In this document: positions 6,713 through 8,569 of the stretch, one piece after another | Layout: each line of letters opens with the position of its first letter | How positions within the stretch are numbered: the stretch's first letter is position 1 | Program-made: the position numbers and the translations under genes | From: FW021-bin31 sp036278455 | Lineage (GTDB): Bacteria > Bacteroidota > Bacteroidia > Chitinophagales > Chitinophagaceae | Direction of reading: 5' to 3' | DNA: 8,569 nt | NCBI GenBank assembly: GCA_036278455.1 | Contig: DASULB010000292.1 | Location: 1 to 8,569 of the forward strand | Notes under the pieces: model-generated | The model's input: only the letters and a program-made list of their open reading frames with translations | Database searches by the model: none | What the model was told of the DNA's origin: nothing

Positions 6713-6732
6713 GGAAAATCTTTATAGCTTTG
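6703..6732 (+). promoter_or_regulatory. Bacteroidota-type promoter for the bioF-like gene
   Basis: TTG (6703-6705), exactly 19 bases, then TAGCTTTG (6725-6732), a perfect TAnnTTTG. The ATG follows after only four bases (AGGG), the same spacing as for the glycoside hydrolase gene, so a leaderless or near-leaderless message is likely. Confidence 0.6.
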
Positions 6733-6736
6733 AGGG

Positions 6737-7852
6737 ATGGGGGACGAAGAATTTCTTACAGAAAAACTGGAGGAGCGCAAACGAAGTCTTGCCTTACGCA
6801 CCCTGAAAGAACAACAGAAAAAAGTCGATTTCTATTCCAACGACTATCTCGGGCTTGCCCGCAATGAATCCCTGCAAAAGGCGATCGCAAAAGAGGCTTC
6901 CAGCGCTAAGCTGTCACATGGCAGCAGCGGCTCCCGCCTGTTATCCGGCAACCACCCCCTGTTTGAAAAGACCGAAAAACTCATTGCCAAAACGCACCAT
7001 ACAGAAGCCGCATTGATCTTCAACTCGGGTTATGACGCCAATGTGGGTTTATTAAGCTCCATTGCAAGACGGGGAGACGCCATCATTTATGACAGTCTTA
7101 TCCACGCATCCTTACGGGATGGCATCCGGTTGTCTCTCGCGACGGCTTATTCCTTTTTGCACAATAATCTCAATAGCCTTGAAGCGAAGTTAAAACGCGT
7201 ACACAGGAGAAGTTTCGTGGTCGTGGAAAGCGTTTATTCCATGGACGGTGACCAGGCGCCATTAGAGGCGCTTACAGATTTATGCGTGCGCTATTCGGCC
7301 AGTCTTATCGTGGATGAGGCGCACGCAACAGGGGTCATCGGCAGCAGGGGAGAAGGCCTGGTCCAGCATTTAGGTCTGGCGAACAGCTGTTTCGCCAGGG
7401 TCCATACTTTTGGAAAAGCATTGGGCGTTCACGGCGCCGCCGTGGTGGGTTCAGAAATATTGAAACAATATCTTGTCAATTACGCCCGCACCTTTATTTA
7501 TACCACCGCATTGCCGCCCGTTTCGGTGGCGGCCATCGCGGCCGCCTACCAATACTTCCCTAAAATGAAGGAGGAGCGGCGGCAGCTGCAAAAACTGATC
7601 GCCCATTTTCAAAAAGCGGCCATCCCGCTGGAGAAATTACCATCCGACACCCCCATACAGATACTGATGACGCCGGGAAATGAAGTAGCCCGGAGATTAG
7701 CAGGGCACCTGCAAAATGAAAGGTTCGATATAAAACCCATCCTGTATCCCACGATCCCCAAAGGAAAGGAACGTCTACGCGTCGTGCTGCATAGCTTTAA
7801 TACGATGGCGGAATTGCAACGCCTCATTACTCTGTTACAAAATATGGAATAA
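6737..7852 (+). CDS. bioF: BioF-like alpha-oxoamine synthase (8-amino-7-oxononanoate synthase family)
   Basis: This is a 371-residue PLP-dependent cytosolic enzyme. BioF condenses L-alanine with pimeloyl-ACP (or pimeloyl-CoA), releasing CO2, to start the biotin ring system. Family motifs appear in order: VDFYSNDYLGLA near residue 30, HGSSGSRLLSGNHPLFEKTE (about 61-80), DSLIHASLRDG, VVESVYSMDGDQAPL, then LIVDEAHATG (Asp193 for the pyridine nitrogen, His196). HTFGKALG follows, with Lys227 as the Schiff-base lysine. The length is slightly short of the usual ~385 but complete at both ends. ATG 6737 begins the helix normally leading this family, and no better start is near. The enzyme family also includes 2-amino-3-ketobutyrate ligase and serine palmitoyltransferase; the short N-terminus and the motif wording favour BioF. 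No other biotin genes are in the window, so the biotin role is inferred from sequence alone. Confidence 0.87.
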   Translation: MGDEEFLTEKLEERKRSLALRTLKEQQKKVDFYSNDYLGLARNESLQKAIAKEASSAKLSHGSSGSRLLSGNHPLFEKTEKLIAKTHHTEAALIFNSGYDANVGLLSSIARRGDAIIYDSLIHASLRDGIRLSLATAYSFLHNNLNSLEAKLKRVHRRSFVVVESVYSMDGDQAPLEALTDLCVRYSASLIVDEAHATGVIGSRGEGLVQHLGLANSCFARVHTFGKALGVHGAAVVGSEILKQYLVNYARTFIYTTALPPVSVAAIAAAYQYFPKMKEERRQLQKLIAHFQKAAIPLEKLPSDTPIQILMTPGNEVARRLAGHLQNERFDIKPILYPTIPKGKERLRVVLHSFNTMAELQRLITLLQNME

Positions 7853-7887
7853 TTCCCCCCGGAAGGCGTCCCCCAAACGCGCAAAGA

Positions 7888-7916
7888 CCGGCACCCTTAG
7901 CTCCTTTAAGGACCGG
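7888..7916 (+). terminator. Hairpin downstream of the bioF-like gene, possible terminator
   Basis: CCGG (7888-7891) and CCTTA (7895-7899) pair with TAAGG (7907-7911) and CCGG (7913-7916), around a seven-base loop and a small internal loop. It lies 35 bases after the stop codon. A smaller TTCC/GGAA hairpin occurs at 7853-7864. Neither has a following T-run, so this is a weak call. Confidence 0.3.
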
Positions 7917-7927
7917 ACCGAAAATAG

Positions 7928-7959
7928 TTTCCATAAAAGGAATATTTTTTATACCTTTT
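7928..7959 (+). promoter_or_regulatory. Weak candidate promoter for the penicillin-acylase family gene
   Basis: TACCTTTT (7952-7959) is one base from TAnnTTTG. Twenty bases upstream stands TTTC (7928-7931) instead of TTTG, with an AT-rich spacer. The start codon at 7980 is 20 bases further on. The match is looser than for the other promoters in the window. Confidence 0.3.
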
Positions 7960-7979
7960 CAGCTCATTCCATATCCGCC

Positions 7980-8569
7980 ATGAGATTAAGAGAATTCTTC
8001 ATATCACTGATCATTACCTCCATTCTCATTTTTGCCTTGAACCGCCACTGGGGACAGGTACCACCCATCGGCAAATTCTTCAGCCCGCAAGAGGGCTTCT
8101 GGCAGCAGGCGGAGCCTGTTGACAAGAACTTCTCCAGTCGTCTGAAGGTCCCAGGTGTGGAACGGCAAGTGAATGTATGGCTCGATGAAAGGATGGTACC
8201 GCATATCTTTGCCCAGGATGACCATGACGCTTATTACGTGCAGGGCTATATTACCGCCATGTTCCGGCTATGGCAAATGGAAATGCAGGTACGTGCCGCA
8301 GCCGGGCGTTTATCCGAAGTAGTGGGAGAGAAGGCGCTCGGGTATGACCGGTTGCAGCGCCGCAAGGGAATGGTGACAGCCGCCGAAAATTCATTGGCGG
8401 CGGTGGAGGCTGACTCCACCAGCAAAGCGATGGCGGATGCATACACGGCCGGCGTCAACGCATATATCGCCACGCTTTCCTACAGGGCGTTACCGCTTGA
8501 ATATAAATTACTGGATTATAAACCGGAAGCCTGGACCAATCTGAAGAGCGCCTTGTTGTTGAAATATAT
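7980..8569 (+). CDS. Penicillin acylase (penicillin amidase) family protein, N-terminal part
   Basis: The reading frame stays open from ATG 7980 to the window edge: 196 codons plus two bases, with the rest of the gene missing. Residues about 1-20 (MRLREFFISLIITSILIFAL) form a signal peptide or N-terminal anchor, so export to the periplasm is expected. Family matches follow: VERQVNVWLDERMVPHIFAQ, DDHDAYYVQGYITAMFRLWQ (the alpha-chain DDxDAYYxxGYxxAxxRLWQM pattern), EMQVRAAAGRLSEVVGEKAL, then DRLQRRKGM, AYTAGVNAYI and LPLEYKLLDYKPEAWT. Members are Ntn hydrolases that cut themselves into alpha and beta chains and hydrolyse amides such as beta-lactam side chains or acyl-homoserine lactones. The catalytic beta-chain N-terminal Ser lies beyond the window, so neither activity nor substrate can be judged. 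It follows the bioF-like gene by 127 bases on the same strand. Confidence 0.9.
   Translation, partial: MRLREFFISLIITSILIFALNRHWGQVPPIGKFFSPQEGFWQQAEPVDKNFSSRLKVPGVERQVNVWLDERMVPHIFAQDDHDAYYVQGYITAMFRLWQMEMQVRAAAGRLSEVVGEKALGYDRLQRRKGMVTAAENSLAAVEADSTSKAMADAYTAGVNAYIATLSYRALPLEYKLLDYKPEAWTNLKSALLLKY

Noticed and set aside
8004..8473. Minus-strand frames in the last 570 bases
   Set aside because: The plus strand is continuously open from 7980 to the edge and matches the penicillin acylase family; the minus frames are shadows.

Overview
The window reads as chromosomal DNA of a member of the Bacteroidota, most likely near the Chitinophagaceae; that placement is an inference. It rests on several promoter-like sites of the Bacteroidota type (TTG, about 18-19 bases, then TAnnTTTG), the near absence of strong Shine-Dalgarno sequences, and the protein types present. 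No complete new system is evident. Six protein-coding genes are intact or cut by the window edge, and there is one broken transposon gene.

Layout: positions 1-832 (minus) hold a decayed, edge-truncated tnpB (IS200/IS605 OrfB-type RNA-guided nuclease). Positions 988-2823 (plus) encode a 611-residue secreted protein of unassigned function, with local resemblance to NHL/beta-propeller proteins; a perfect 14-bp palindrome lies just before its start. A degenerate REP-like inverted-repeat element fills 2853-2960. Positions 3019-4431 (plus) encode a secreted clan GH-A (GH5-like) glycoside hydrolase. A hairpin separates it from the convergent TetA-like MFS transporter gene at 4533-5780 (minus). The 5781-6033 gap contains small repeats and hairpins. 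miaE (tRNA hydroxylase, 6034-6633, minus) is divergent from a bioF-like PLP enzyme gene (6737-7852, plus), and the two share a promoter region with an imperfect 12-bp inverted repeat. The window ends inside a penicillin-acylase family gene (7980 onward, plus).

How they work together: the left half (transposon remnant, secreted protein, repeat element, secreted glycosidase) looks like an accessory segment and is visibly AT-richer, above all in 988-2823. The two secreted proteins could both act on an extracellular glycan, but this is inferred only from adjacency and signal peptides. The right half (MFS, miaE, bioF, acylase) looks like ordinary chromosomal genes, each apparently transcribed on its own, with no shared pathway evident.
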